From Verrucomicrobiales bacterium (GTDB lineage Bacteria; Verrucomicrobiota; Verrucomicrobiia; Verrucomicrobiales; DEV007), in contig JAEUHH010000007.1 of the NCBI GenBank assembly GCA_016795505.1, positions 1-64,000 on the forward strand: a stretch of DNA of 64,000 bases, given 5' to 3'. The notes beneath the pieces were generated by a model. The model saw nothing but the letters and a program-made list of their open reading frames with translations. It ran no database searches and was not told the origin of the DNA. Below, piece by piece: positions 24,674 to 34,037 of the stretch (its first letter is position 1; each line of letters begins with the position of its first letter). The position numbers and the translations under genes are program-made.

Positions 24674-25240
24674 TCATTCAAATTCCACCCGGTAGCGCGG
24701 CAGACTGGGATCGATCTGCTGGCTCCACGCATCGATGCCTCCGCGGAGCGCCCGCGTGGCGCGGTAGCCGTGCCCGATCAGGTAGGCGGCGGCGTCGAGG
24801 CAGCGGTCGCCGGCGTGGTCGTAGACGACGATGCCGCGGTCCTTGGGCCATTGGCCGAAAATCTCGTGGGTCAGCTCGTTGCTGAACAATTCGGACCCGG
24901 CGATGGCCACGGCTTCGTGCTCTTCGCGGGTGCGGAGATCGATCAACACGGGCGGCGCGTCGGATTTCAGCCACCCGTCGAGGTCGGCGGGATCGATCAA
25001 CACGCGGAGGTCCTCCTCGTGGCTCGACTCGATGTGGGCGATGACTTCGTCGACCGGCAGGTCTTCGTTGCGCTCGCACACCTCGGCGAGGGTTTCATCG
25101 TCCCGATAGGCACAGCTCTGGCAGCCACCGATGTGATAGCGGGCAAAGAGCGCCCGCCGCGCGCCGGGAAAGACGGCGAGCAGTTCACCCATGCGGGTGT
25201 CGGGGCTCAGATCGGTGGCGGCGGGGCTGGAGACGCTCAT
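24674..25240 (-). CDS. Rhodanese-like protein with N-terminal CxxC domain, lacking catalytic Cys
   Basis: A 188-residue protein starting at ATG 25240 (MSVSSPAATDL). The N-terminal part (about 15-70) resembles a DUF1858-type domain with GGCQSCAYRDDETLAEVCE. The C-terminal rhodanese domain has PPVLIDLRTREEHEAVAIAG and GYRATRALRGGIDAW. The active-site loop reads VVYDHAGDRCLDAAAYL where active rhodaneses have Y-C-x-x-G-x-R, so the nucleophilic Cys is Asp. It may bind but not transfer sulfane sulfur, or use the N-terminal Cys pair. It sits upstream of the scaffold and sufT genes. Confidence 0.85.
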   Translation of the reverse strand: MSVSSPAATDLSPDTRMGELLAVFPGARRALFARYHIGGCQSCAYRDDETLAEVCERNEDLPVDEVIAHIESSHEEDLRVLIDPADLDGWLKSDAPPVLIDLRTREEHEAVAIAGSELFSNELTHEIFGQWPKDRGIVVYDHAGDRCLDAAAYLIGHGYRATRALRGGIDAWSQQIDPSLPRYRVEFE

Positions 25241-25322
25241 GTGCCGGTCACTATGCGGGCGGATGGGGGGCGGTTCAAGCGCGTTCGATCCGCGGACCGG
25301 CCGGTCCGGCCAGGGAGGCCCC

Positions 25323-25514
25323 TTACTGACAGACCGTGCAGCCTTCCTCCATCGAACAGGCCTCCACCTGCCGCTCGCCCAGCTCGACATCGCCAAAATC
25401 GTCGTCGTCATCCATGAGCGCGCTGGTGGCCGAAGCTACCGGCGTCGGCAAGCCACTGGTCGGATTGTTGGATTCGAGTTCTGAGCCGGTGAGAGGAGAA
25501 AGTTCAGCGTTCAT
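25323..25514 (-). CDS. Small Cys-rich C-terminal protein (63 aa)
   Basis: A small ORF starting at ATG 25514 (MNAELSPLTGSELESN), with an acidic middle (MDDDDDFGDVELGE) and a C-terminal CSMEEGCTVCQ containing three cysteines. It lies directly upstream of the rhodanese/scaffold/SufT genes on the same strand. It may be a lineage-specific metal- or sulfur-binding accessory. No family recognised; the coding call rests on position, the Cys motif and the acidic block. Confidence 0.55.
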   Translation of the reverse strand: MNAELSPLTGSELESNNPTSGLPTPVASATSALMDDDDDFGDVELGERQVEACSMEEGCTVCQ

Positions 25515-25773
25515 GACTTTCAAGCTGCCAGTGTCCCCGAGCCGTGTCAAATCTCCGGCTCGGGAATCCCTCCGGGCGCCTTCCCGACGCCGACGGAGCC
25601 CAGAAAACAACGCTTTCTGCGCCCCTGCCCGATTTTTCCGCCTTGCGGTTGGCTCCGGCTATTGGCTACAAAGGGCGGACTCGTCATCTCCGAATTCACC
25701 CGCCCTCGTCGCCGCGACGATCGGTCCGGGTCTTGTCGCCGGTGGCTGTCTGGTTCTTTTTCGCCTGCTGATC

Positions 25774-27207
25774 ATGATCTCCACCCGTCGCCAAACTCTC
25801 CTCCATCGCCGCCCGGCACCGGCTCCGGGGCTCCTGCTTGCCGTCGGACTCGCCATGCTGGCCTCCGGGGTGGACGCGGCAGAGGCGACGCCGCCCAACA
25901 TCGTCGTCATCCTCGCGGACGACCTCGGGTGGGCCGATCTGCCGGTCTATGGCAATCGCTTTCACGAAACCCCCGCCATCGACCGGCTCGCGGCGGAGGG
26001 GCTGCGTTTCACCCAATTCTACTCGGCCGCGGTGTGCTCTCCGACGCGCGCCAATCTCCAGACTGGACGACACGAGGCGCGGTTCGGCATCACCCAGCAC
26101 ATCCCGGGACACCGCCGGCCCTATGCGCGGCTGATCGATCCGACGGTGCCGCCAGCCCTGCCGCTGGAGGCCGTGACCTATGCCGAGCGGCTCGCGGCGG
26201 CAGGCTATGCGACGGGCTATTTTGGCAAATGGCATCTCGGCGGCGAGGGATACGGCCCGGAGGACCAGGGCTGGCAGACGGTGGTGGAATGCCAGGGTCA
26301 CACCGTGCCACCGGCCATCACTGGCGAGCCGGAGCCGCTCCGCACGGTGGACTTTCTCACCCGCCGGGCAGTCGATTTCATCCGCCGCCACCGCGACCGG
26401 CCCTTTGCCCTGCAAGTCTCCCACTACGCCGTGCATCTGCCGATCAGCACGACGCCCGACCGCCTCGCGAAATACGAAAAGAAGGCGCCCCAGCCCGGAT
26501 TCCCCAGCCGACCCGACTATGCCGGCCTGCTGGAGGAGTTGGACGACAGCGTGGGCGGCATCGTCCGCGCCATCGACGAGGCCGGACTCGCCGGGCGGAC
26601 CCTGATCGTCTTCGTCTCCGACAATGGCGGCCTGATCCACGACCAATCGGGCACCATCCACACATCGAACCTGCCGCTCCGCAGTGAGAAAGGCACCCTC
26701 TATGAAGGCGGCATCCGCGTGCCCGCCATCCTGCGCTGGCCGGGCACGATTCCCGCCGGCACGATCTGCGAGATGCCGGCGCAGACTGCGGATCTGCACC
26801 CCACCTTCCTCGATCTGGCGGGCATCCCGGCTGCTGCCGACATGCCCCCGGACGGCATCAGCCTGACCCGCTGGCTGCGCGAGCCCGGCGCCCCACCCAC
26901 CCGCGAGGCCCTGCACTGGCACCTCCCGCATTACCACCACGACTCACCAGCATCAGCGATCCGGCGGGGCGACTGGAAGCTCATCCGGCATCACGAAGAC
27001 GGCCGGCTTTCTCTCTTCGACCTCGCGGCCGATCCCGGGGAAACGAACGACCTGTCCACCAGCCGGCGGGAACTTGCGGTCGATCTCGACAGCTCCCTGA
27101 CCACCTGGCTCGCCACGACGGAAGCCCGGATGCCCCGGCCCAATCCCGACCACGATCCTGCGCGGGCGAACGAACTGGCGGGAAAAGGTGGACGGAAAAA
27201 GCGCTGA
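25774..27207 (+). CDS. Secreted S1-family sulfatase
   Basis: A 477-residue sulfatase with ATG 25774 giving a signal peptide (LLLAVGLAMLASGVDAAEA). Signatures are NIVVILADDLGWADLPVYG, the formylglycine motif CSPTR at Cys88, YFGKWHLGG, VFVSDNGG and LFDLAADPGETNDLS. It is a paralogue of the sulfatase at 22036 but with a different substrate loop, so they probably remove sulfate from different sites of a glycan. The C-terminus is a basic GKGGRKKR tail. It is convergent with xth. Confidence 0.93.
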   Translation: MISTRRQTLLHRRPAPAPGLLLAVGLAMLASGVDAAEATPPNIVVILADDLGWADLPVYGNRFHETPAIDRLAAEGLRFTQFYSAAVCSPTRANLQTGRHEARFGITQHIPGHRRPYARLIDPTVPPALPLEAVTYAERLAAAGYATGYFGKWHLGGEGYGPEDQGWQTVVECQGHTVPPAITGEPEPLRTVDFLTRRAVDFIRRHRDRPFALQVSHYAVHLPISTTPDRLAKYEKKAPQPGFPSRPDYAGLLEELDDSVGGIVRAIDEAGLAGRTLIVFVSDNGGLIHDQSGTIHTSNLPLRSEKGTLYEGGIRVPAILRWPGTIPAGTICEMPAQTADLHPTFLDLAGIPAAADMPPDGISLTRWLREPGAPPTREALHWHLPHYHHDSPASAIRRGDWKLIRHHEDGRLSLFDLAADPGETNDLSTSRRELAVDLDSSLTTWLATTEARMPRPNPDHDPARANELAGKGGRKKR

Positions 27208-27220
27208 GGCGCGCGCGGCT

Positions 27221-27979
27221 TCAACCCAGCACCAGTTCCACCGGGCAGTGGTCGGACCCCTCCACATCGGCGTGGATGGCCGCCGAGCGGATGCGGTCGC
27301 CCAGTCGCGGCGACACGCAGAAATAGTCGATGCGCCAGCCGACATTCCGGGAGCGCGCGCCGCCACGGAAACTCCACCAACTGTAGTGGCCCGGCTCGCC
27401 GGGATGCAGGTGGCGGAAGCTGTCGATGTAGCCCGCCCCGACGATCGCATCAAAACCGGCCCGCTCCTCGTCCGAAAAGCCGGCGCTCATCCGATTCTCC
27501 CGCGGCCGCGCCAGATCGATCTCGGTGTGGGCCACATTCAGGTCGCCGCCGAAGATCACCGGCTTGGTCGCCTCCAGCCCACGCACCCAGGCCAAAAAAT
27601 CGCGATCCCAGCGCTGGCGGTAGTCGAGACGCCGCAGGCCGTCCTGGGCGTTCGGCGTGTAGACGCTGATCAGGAAAAAATCGGGGAATTCCAGCGTCAG
27701 CACCCGCCCCTCGTGATCGTGCTCGTCGATGCCGATGCCGAGCCGCACGTCGAGCGGCTCCTCGCGGGTGAAGATGGCGACTCCGGAGTAGCCCTTTTTC
27801 TCGGCGGAATTCCAATGCACCCGCCAGTCGCTCAGGGACGAGGGCAGTTCCACCTGATCCGGCGTGGCTTTTGTCTCCTGAAGCAGCAGCACATCGGGCC
27901 GGTGAGCCAGCACGTACTCCGCGAATCCCTTTTTCTGCACGGCACGCAGGCCGTTGACGTTCCAACTGTGCAACTTCAT
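27221..27979 (-). CDS. xth: Exodeoxyribonuclease III
   Basis: A 252-residue AP endonuclease/3'-5' exonuclease for base excision repair. It has [17 protein letters not shown] (metal Glu), [24 protein letters not shown], and the C-terminal [12 protein letters not shown] and [13 protein letters not shown] with the catalytic Asp-His. Full family length. It follows the TPR gene with a gap of a few bases, so both are likely co-transcribed. Confidence 0.96.
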   Translation of the reverse strand: MKLHSWNVNGLRAVQKKGFAEYVLAHRPDVLLLQETKATPDQVELPSSLSDWRVHWNSAEKKGYSGVAIFTREEPLDVRLGIGIDEHDHEGRVLTLEFPDFFLISVYTPNAQDGLRRLDYRQRWDRDFLAWVRGLEATKPVIFGGDLNVAHTEIDLARPRENRMSAGFSDEERAGFDAIVGAGYIDSFRHLHPGEPGHYSWWSFRGGARSRNVGWRIDYFCVSPRLGDRIRSAAIHADVEGSDHCPVELVLG

Positions 27980-27983
27980 CGGA

Positions 27984-29396
27984 TCAGTTGCCGCCGTAGG
28001 ACCGCTCCACGCGCTCGGCCACGTCGCGATAGCCGTAGTCGGCGGCGTAGATCTGCTTCAGCGCCTCGAGGGATTTTTCCTTCTCCCCCATCTCGTCGTA
28101 GAGCAGGCCGATGTTGTAGAGAAGTTCCTTCTTCGTCTCGTCCATGCCGGTGATCTCCGCCACGGCCTCCTCGAACTGTTGCGCCGCGAGGTCGACCATC
28201 TTCATCTTCGCATAGCACTGGCCCAGCATGTTCATCACCTTGATGCGCAGGTTCGGGCTGCGCTTGGCCATCTGGAGGTGCTGGATGGCGTCGCGGTACT
28301 GTTCGGCGCCGAAAAGCCGCTGGCCCAGTTCGTAGCGGAGTTGCATGTCGGTGGGGTTCCGGTCCACCCGTTTGCGGGCCTCGTCGATGAGACCGGACGA
28401 CATCTGGCCCTCCATCTCGGCGAGGCGCGCCTTTTGCTCCTCGATCTCGGGGTGGTCGGGATTGTCCGTGATCCAGGTCTTCAGATCCTTGAGATACTGC
28501 GCCTGCACCCGCTCCCTCAGCTCCCCGACCTTGCGCTCAAGCGACGGGTCGTTGCTGCTGAGCTGGTGGGCCCATTCGTAGTAGGTCAGGGCGCTGTTGA
28601 AGTCCTCCAACTGCTCGTAGCAGTCGGCGATCTGCTTCACGACATTCAGATTGTTCTGATCCACCGCGTACTCCTCCAGCAACTGCGCCAGGCGCTGCTC
28701 CAGCAGTTCGCGCGTCATGCCGGCGCGATTGGCCTGCTCGAGCTTCTTCGCCTCGTCCTTGTTTGCGATGAGGTCCTTGAAGCTGCCGCCCTCCCATTTC
28801 TGCGAGGTCATCGACTGCCGGGCGGTGGCGTCCTTCTCCATCTTGATCGCCACCAGGTCGGCGGGATCCTTTTTCCGGATTTTTCCGTATACCTCGGCAG
28901 CCTTCTCGTACTGGTTCTGCTGGTAGTAGAATTCGCCGAGTTGGTGCCAGTATTTGTTGTTGTCCGGGTGCCCCTCGGTCAGCGTTTCCAGGGCAAAGCC
29001 GGCCGTGAGGGGGAGATTGGTGGCCATGGCCGCCTCGAACAGCACCTGATTGCCCTGCGGATTGAAGGGATCGGTGGCCAGCACGTCCTTCTCGACCGAA
29101 ATCATGGCTTCGGCCGGATTTTTCTTCACCTCGCGCTGCAGGGCCATCGCCTTCACCGACTCGGTGCCGAACGCCTTCTTGCCGGCCTGCTGCTTCACCG
29201 CCGCCAGCCGCAATTGCCGCCGGCAGTCGAGGAAGCGCGGCTCCTGCTTCAGCACGGCCTGGAAAAGGCTGATCACATAGCCCCAGTTGCGCAACTCCAT
29301 GGCGCTCACGCCCCGGAGATAGAGATCGCGGAGTTTTTTGTCCAGATCCTGCTCGGTGACGACGTCTTGGTTCTGTTCGTTGGCGGCGTTTGACAT
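27984..29396 (-). CDS. TPR repeat protein
   Basis: A 470-residue cytoplasmic helical-repeat protein without signal peptide. TPR motifs are visible around 20-55 ([20 protein letters not shown]), 145-180 ([20 protein letters not shown]), 255-290 ([20 protein letters not shown]), and 355-440 ([39 protein letters not shown]). It probably mediates protein-protein contacts; partner unknown. It is upstream of xth in the same unit. Confidence 0.88.
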   Translation of the reverse strand: MSNAANEQNQDVVTEQDLDKKLRDLYLRGVSAMELRNWGYVISLFQAVLKQEPRFLDCRRQLRLAAVKQQAGKKAFGTESVKAMALQREVKKNPAEAMISVEKDVLATDPFNPQGNQVLFEAAMATNLPLTAGFALETLTEGHPDNNKYWHQLGEFYYQQNQYEKAAEVYGKIRKKDPADLVAIKMEKDATARQSMTSQKWEGGSFKDLIANKDEAKKLEQANRAGMTRELLEQRLAQLLEEYAVDQNNLNVVKQIADCYEQLEDFNSALTYYEWAHQLSSNDPSLERKVGELRERVQAQYLKDLKTWITDNPDHPEIEEQKARLAEMEGQMSSGLIDEARKRVDRNPTDMQLRYELGQRLFGAEQYRDAIQHLQMAKRSPNLRIKVMNMLGQCYAKMKMVDLAAQQFEEAVAEITGMDETKKELLYNIGLLYDEMGEKEKSLEALKQIYAADYGYRDVAERVERSYGGN

Positions 29397-29554
29397 GGTG
29401 GAAAGGGTCTTTCTGTTCGTTCTGAGGGCCGGTCTCGGTCGGCCGGGGGGGAAATGGAGTCGCCATCCTATCGCGATGGCGGACCAGTCGTCTAGCGAAT
29501 CTTCCCCGCCGGATCAATGAAAAAGTGCGCCGGACAGGCTCGCAACCGGCCAAA

Positions 29555-30103
29555 TCACGTCTCCAGGCAGAATCCCCACGGCAGCAGCCGGTCCACATCG
29601 ACGATCTCGCCGATGGTGCCCTCGGCTCCCGAGTCCAACACAATCAGCGTGTCGGCGCCGGCAAACTCCCGGATCACCTGCCGGCACAAGCCGCAGGGCG
29701 AGCGGCCCTCGACCGGCCCGTCGGCGGGAGCCGCAGTCGAGACGGCCAGCAGGGCGATGCGCCGGAATCCGGCCGCCACGGCGGACTGGATCGCATTTCT
29801 CTCCGCACAGATGGTCGCGCCGTAGCTGGCGCTCTCCACATTGCAGCCCTGAAAAATCCGTTCCGCGGGGTCGTCGGCCATGATCAGCGCGGCACCCACG
29901 GCAAACCGGGAATAGGGCGCGTAGGCCCGGGTCGCCGCCTCGCGAGCAGACAGGGTCAGATCGGAGATCAAACAGGGTCTGATCGGAATGCGCCGCTCGG
30001 GCAGCGCCCGCCCCGGCAGGATGAGCCGTCCGGCGGGCGTCCCGAACGCCACAGCCGGCTCGTCGACCGCGGGCAGCACGATGGTGACGGCATCGGTGGA
30101 CAT
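29555..30103 (-). CDS. cdd: Cytidine deaminase with repeat-derived N-terminal segment
   Basis: A 182-residue zinc enzyme that deaminates (deoxy)cytidine in pyrimidine salvage. The core begins at about 52 (AREAATRAYAPYSRFAVGAAL), with zinc ligands in CAERNA (Cys99, Glu101) and PCGLC (Cys137, Cys140). The first 51 residues are extra; residues 43-51 (PCLISDLTL) come from a dispersed repeat copy. A TTG inside that repeat could be an alternative start that yields normal length. It begins 6 bp after the upstream ABC ATPase gene, so it is the last gene of that operon. Confidence 0.92.
   Translation of the reverse strand: MSTDAVTIVLPAVDEPAVAFGTPAGRLILPGRALPERRIPIRPCLISDLTLSAREAATRAYAPYSRFAVGAALIMADDPAERIFQGCNVESASYGATICAERNAIQSAVAAGFRRIALLAVSTAAPADGPVEGRSPCGLCRQVIREFAGADTLIVLDSGAEGTIGEIVDVDRLLPWGFCLET
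29944..29990 (+). repeat. Two-core ACAGGGT repeat, copy R5, inside cytidine deaminase gene
   Basis: Two ACAGGGT cores exactly 22 bp apart (AGACAGGGTCAGATCGG and GATCAAACAGGGTCTGATC). The host gene on the minus strand reads it as RPCLISDLTLS, the same frame and peptide as copy R2. It sits precisely at the border between the extra N-terminus and the conserved deaminase core. Confidence 0.9.
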
Positions 30104-30109
30104 GGCATC

Positions 30110-31081
30110 TCAGGTGCAACAGGGGCACGGCTGCACCCAGTGGCCGGGCGCCACCTCCTGGAGGGTCAGGTCCATGCCCACGCTCTCCCGCCACTTCGGA
30201 TGTCCCATGCGGTGGCCGAAGGCACAGCCCTCCGGAGGATTGATCGGCGAGGGCACATCGCCCTCCAGCGGCCGCCGGTCGCGCCGGACCTGGGGATCGG
30301 GCACCGGGATGGCGGCGATCAGCGCCTTGGTGTAGGCGTGTCGGGGATTTTGGTAAATGGCATCGGCGTCGGCCATTTCCACGATTTTGCCGAGATACAT
30401 GATCGCCACCCGGTCCGAGACATGCTTCACGACCGCGAGATCGTGGGCGATGAAGAGGTAGCTCAGGCCGCGCTCCTCCTGCAACTCCATCAGCAGATTC
30501 AGCACCTGGCTTTGCACGGATACATCGAGCGCGGAGACCGGCTCATCGCAGAAAATCAGCTTCGGGTTCAGGGCAATGGCCCGGGCGATGCCGATGCGCT
30601 GCCGCTGGCCACCGGAAAACTCGAACGGGAATCGGCTGCCCATCTCCTCGGAAAGCCCGACCCGCTCGAGCAATTCGGCGACCCGTTTGCGACGCTCGCC
30701 GCTGGTGCCGATTTTCTGGATTACGAGGGGCTCCTCGACAATGTCGCGCACCGAGTGACGGGGATTCAGCGAATCGGCCGGGTCCTGAAAGATCATCTGC
30801 AGGTTGCGCCGGAGAGGTTTCAGGGCGTGCTGGCCGATCCGGGTGATGTCGCGCCCCTCGAACTCGATGCGCCCCCCGGTCGGAGTGAGCAGGCGGGACG
30901 CGGCTTTGGCCAGCGTCGATTTGCCACAGCCCGATTCACCCACCAGACCAACGGTCTCGCCCTCTCCAACGGTGAGGGAGACGCCATCGACTGCCTTGCA
31001 GGCGCCCACGGGACGCAGGAAGACACCGCCCTTCACCGGGAAGTGGACCTTGAGGTTTTCGATCTTCAGAATGGGATTCAT
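30110..31081 (-). CDS. Peptide ABC transporter ATP-binding protein (OppF/DppF-like)
   Basis: A 323-residue ATPase. Walker [13 protein letters not shown], signature [14 protein letters not shown], Walker [16 protein letters not shown]-loop [11 protein letters not shown], and the C-terminal oligopeptide/dipeptide transporter extension ending in CPCCT. Start ATG 31081 overlaps the upstream stop (ATGA). With the OppD-like partner it forms a heterodimeric motor at the inner membrane. Confidence 0.94.
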   Translation of the reverse strand: MNPILKIENLKVHFPVKGGVFLRPVGACKAVDGVSLTVGEGETVGLVGESGCGKSTLAKAASRLLTPTGGRIEFEGRDITRIGQHALKPLRRNLQMIFQDPADSLNPRHSVRDIVEEPLVIQKIGTSGERRKRVAELLERVGLSEEMGSRFPFEFSGGQRQRIGIARAIALNPKLIFCDEPVSALDVSVQSQVLNLLMELQEERGLSYLFIAHDLAVVKHVSDRVAIMYLGKIVEMADADAIYQNPRHAYTKALIAAIPVPDPQVRRDRRPLEGDVPSPINPPEGCAFGHRMGHPKWRESVGMDLTLQEVAPGHWVQPCPCCT

Positions 31082-32109
31082 CGTTCGGCTGTGGCATTGG
31101 CGAGCGCCTCGCGAAAACAGGGGCAGGCTTCCACCCAATGACCGGGGCGGAACTCGACCATCGGCGGGCGCTGGGCCAGCACGGTATCATCATGGGGATT
31201 CGAGCACCGCGGGGCGAAGCGGCAGCCGGCCGGCATGCGGCTCAGGGACGGCACCGTGCCCTCGATGGTGCGGAGTTTTTGTTTCCTCGGGTGATCGAGC
31301 CGGGGGATGGAGTCGAGCAGACCGCGCGTGTAGGGATGGGTGGGCGACCCGAACAACTCCAACACCGGCGCCTGCTCGACGACGCGGCCGGCATACATCA
31401 CGACCACGTCGTCGCAGTTCTCGGCAATCACCCCGAGATCGTGGGTGATCAGGATCACGGCCATGCCCATTTCGGCCTGGAGCTCCTCGATCAGGGCGAG
31501 GATCTGCGCCTGCACGGTGACATCGAGAGCGGTGGTCGGCTCGTCGGCGATGAGCAGCTTGGGACGGTTGATCAGGGCCATGGCGATCATGACACGCTGC
31601 CTCATGCCGCCGGACAACTGGTGGGGGTATTCGCCCACGCGGATCTCCGGCGAGGGAATGCGCACCCGTTTCAGCATTTCGACCGCCTGCTCCAGCGCCT
31701 CGGCGGGGCTGATCTTTTGGTGCAGCAGCACCGCCTCGGTCAGTTGGCGGCCGATGCTGTGCACGGGATTGAGCGCCGTCATGGGCTCCTGGAAGATCAT
31801 GCCGATCTCTCCGCCGCGCACCTGGTGCATCTCCTCGGGCCGCACCTTCAGCAGGTCGCGGCCATCGAACCAGACTTCTCCCGACCGGATCCGGCCCATC
31901 GGCTGGGGCAGCAGGCGGATCAGACTCAGGGCGGACACGCTTTTCCCGCAGCCGGACTCGCCCACGATGCCGAGCGTCTTGCCCCGATGCAGGGAAAAAT
32001 CGACATCATCCACCGCCACGAGCGGGCCGGACTCGGTGTCAAAGGCGACCGACAGGTCCGTGACCTTCAGCAGGATATCGTCGTCGCGGTTGCCAGTCTC
32101 CGGCGTCAT
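31078..32109 (-). CDS. Peptide ABC transporter ATP-binding protein (OppD/DppD-like)
   Basis: A 343-residue ATPase with Walker [13 protein letters not shown], signature [15 protein letters not shown], Walker [15 protein letters not shown] and H-loop [11 protein letters not shown]. The C-terminal peptide-transporter extension has [10 protein letters not shown], a conserved Cys-containing region. It overlaps the SBP gene stop by 4 bp. In the YejABEF systems the two ATPases are fused; here they are separate genes. Confidence 0.94.
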   Translation of the reverse strand: MTPETGNRDDDILLKVTDLSVAFDTESGPLVAVDDVDFSLHRGKTLGIVGESGCGKSVSALSLIRLLPQPMGRIRSGEVWFDGRDLLKVRPEEMHQVRGGEIGMIFQEPMTALNPVHSIGRQLTEAVLLHQKISPAEALEQAVEMLKRVRIPSPEIRVGEYPHQLSGGMRQRVMIAMALINRPKLLIADEPTTALDVTVQAQILALIEELQAEMGMAVILITHDLGVIAENCDDVVVMYAGRVVEQAPVLELFGSPTHPYTRGLLDSIPRLDHPRKQKLRTIEGTVPSLSRMPAGCRFAPRCSNPHDDTVLAQRPPMVEFRPGHWVEACPCFREALANATAER

Positions 32110-34034
32110 GGGATGCGGTGTTGATCGAAGATTTCAGTCGTTTCCGGGTAGGTGCGGCCTTCCCGCCTGGCGGCGAGGGTCTCCTCCTTCACCACCGGAT
32201 CGATCCAGTGGACATGTGCCTCATCCGGCTCGGAACTGACGCGCACATTCAGAGTACCTTCGGGAAACTTCAGCCAGCGCCAGTATCCGAAGCGGTAGTA
32301 ATCGCGGTGGAACAGCGGCACCCAGGGGGCCATCTCGTGGAGCACTTCCTCGATGGCGTGGCAATGGCGCTCCATCTCCTCCTCGGACGTCGCGCGGCGG
32401 ATGGCGGTGCTGTGTTCGTCGAGCCTGGGGTCGACGCTCACGGTGATGTTGTTGGTGTTCGGCTTGGGCGTCTTCGACCCCTCGTCGTAGGCATTCGACG
32501 AGTGGAAACCCTGATGATAGTCGGGATAGGGTGGCGTCACCCCCCAGCCCCAGAGACAGATCTGGTGCTTCTTATCCATCACCTTCTGGAAAAACGCGGT
32601 GCCATCAAGCGCCTCGATCTGGTACTCCAGCCCGGCTTTGGCGGCTTCCTCCTTCAGCCGCAGGAGGATGCGGTTGGTCAGCGGATCCTGCTGGGTGCTG
32701 ATGGTGACCGAAAGCCGCGTCCCATCCGGTTTCGCTAGGATGCCGTCGGAACCGCGCTGGGTGAAGCCGGCCTTGGCAAAGGACTCCCTCGCCTTGGCCA
32801 CATCGTAGGGCCTCGCGATGATCGCCGGGTTGGTGAAGCGGCCGAAGCCTTCCGAGTAGCTGTTGGAGCGCTTGTAGTCGCCCCGGAAGTCGAACTCGAT
32901 CAGCTTTTTCACATTGGTCGCGTGCTGTAGCCCGACGCGGATGTCCACATTGTCGAGCAGGGGCTGTGAGCAGTTGATGTAGAGCCCCCGGGGCACCCGC
33001 GGATAATCGTTAAAATAGACCGCCTTCTTCACATACCCGTCATGCACCGGCGGGATCTCGGTCTTCTCGTTCCAGAACCGCGGCTCGTTGAGGAGGAAGT
33101 AGTCGATCTCCCCGTTGCGGAACAACTCGAACTCCTTCTCCGAACTGCGCACCATCCGGTAACGGATCTGGTCGGGATTGTAGCGGTTCTTGTAAAAGCG
33201 CCGATCCCGTGCCCACCAGTCCTTGACGCGGCTCAGGGTGACGAGGCGGCCCTTGCGGGTCTCCGTCTCGTCGATCACGTAGGCGCCGGTGACCGGCTTG
33301 ACCCGCCACTGGTAGCGCTGGGGGAAATCCGGTCCGAATTCGCGGAAAAAATGCGACGGGCTCGGCAGGATCGTCGCGAAGTAGGGCGCTTTCGGTTTCG
33401 GCGTTGCCAGTGTGATGGCGATGGTGCGGTCGTCGTACTTCGTGATACTCTGGTACTCGGTCGTGTAGTACTGCTTGTAGAAGGGGGCGTTCGCGTAGTC
33501 TGATCGGAAAAGGTAGAATGTCATCAGACAGTCGTCCGCCGTGATTTTGACTCCGTCCGAGAAGGTCGCCTCGGGATCGATCCGAAAAAAGACGGTCTGA
33601 TTGTCCGCAGTCACCGCCCACTCACTCGCGACCCCGGGGATCACCGCCATCGTCTCGGGATGCAAGCCGACCAGGGACACCTCGATGTTGTCGTAGAATT
33701 GTCCGCGGAAGCTGTGATTGCTGTCCGGCCCGAAGGTGCGGAAGGTCGGGGGAAAGGTGCTGATCGCCAGATTCATCACCCCGCCTTTGCGGGCCCGGTC
33801 ATCGCCGATCTCGGGCTGGTCCATCCCGTTTTCCCACTTCAGGTCCGCCGGTATGTCGGCCGGCGTGGCGAACTTGAAAAACTCCGGATGCGCCTCGTAG
33901 TATGCCTTTACCTCGGCCGTGTTGTCATAGGGCCGCATTCCGGCAGGACCGCCGCAACCGGCCAGCATCGCCGCCACCAGGGCTGTCGCCGGCCACCACC
34001 GCATGCGCTTTGACTGTGTTGCCTGCCGGTCCAT
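32106..34034 (-). CDS. Family 5 extracellular solute-binding lipoprotein (YejA-like)
   Basis: A 642-residue periplasmic binding lipoprotein; lipobox AAMLAGCGG. The family 5 fold is recognisable from [57 protein letters not shown] and [14 protein letters not shown]. Length and the [19 protein letters not shown] region fit the YejA/microcin-C-type subgroup more than OppA. It would capture peptides or peptide-like compounds for the permeases encoded just upstream. Confidence 0.92.
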   Translation of the reverse strand: MDRQATQSKRMRWWPATALVAAMLAGCGGPAGMRPYDNTAEVKAYYEAHPEFFKFATPADIPADLKWENGMDQPEIGDDRARKGGVMNLAISTFPPTFRTFGPDSNHSFRGQFYDNIEVSLVGLHPETMAVIPGVASEWAVTADNQTVFFRIDPEATFSDGVKITADDCLMTFYLFRSDYANAPFYKQYYTTEYQSITKYDDRTIAITLATPKPKAPYFATILPSPSHFFREFGPDFPQRYQWRVKPVTGAYVIDETETRKGRLVTLSRVKDWWARDRRFYKNRYNPDQIRYRMVRSSEKEFELFRNGEIDYFLLNEPRFWNEKTEIPPVHDGYVKKAVYFNDYPRVPRGLYINCSQPLLDNVDIRVGLQHATNVKKLIEFDFRGDYKRSNSYSEGFGRFTNPAIIARPYDVAKARESFAKAGFTQRGSDGILAKPDGTRLSVTISTQQDPLTNRILLRLKEEAAKAGLEYQIEALDGTAFFQKVMDKKHQICLWGWGVTPPYPDYHQGFHSSNAYDEGSKTPKPNTNNITVSVDPRLDEHSTAIRRATSEEEMERHCHAIEEVLHEMAPWVPLFHRDYYRFGYWRWLKFPEGTLNVRVSSEPDEAHVHWIDPVVKEETLAARREGRTYPETTEIFDQHRIP

Positions 34035-34037
34035 CAG

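Noticed and set aside
27954-29393. 479-residue ORF antisense to the TPR gene
   Set aside because: Shadow of the TPR gene; no family motif, while the minus strand shows clear TPR repeats.
29525-31141. 538-residue plus-strand ORF over cdd and the OppF-like gene
   Set aside because: No motif; opposite strand contains complete deaminase and ATPase signatures.
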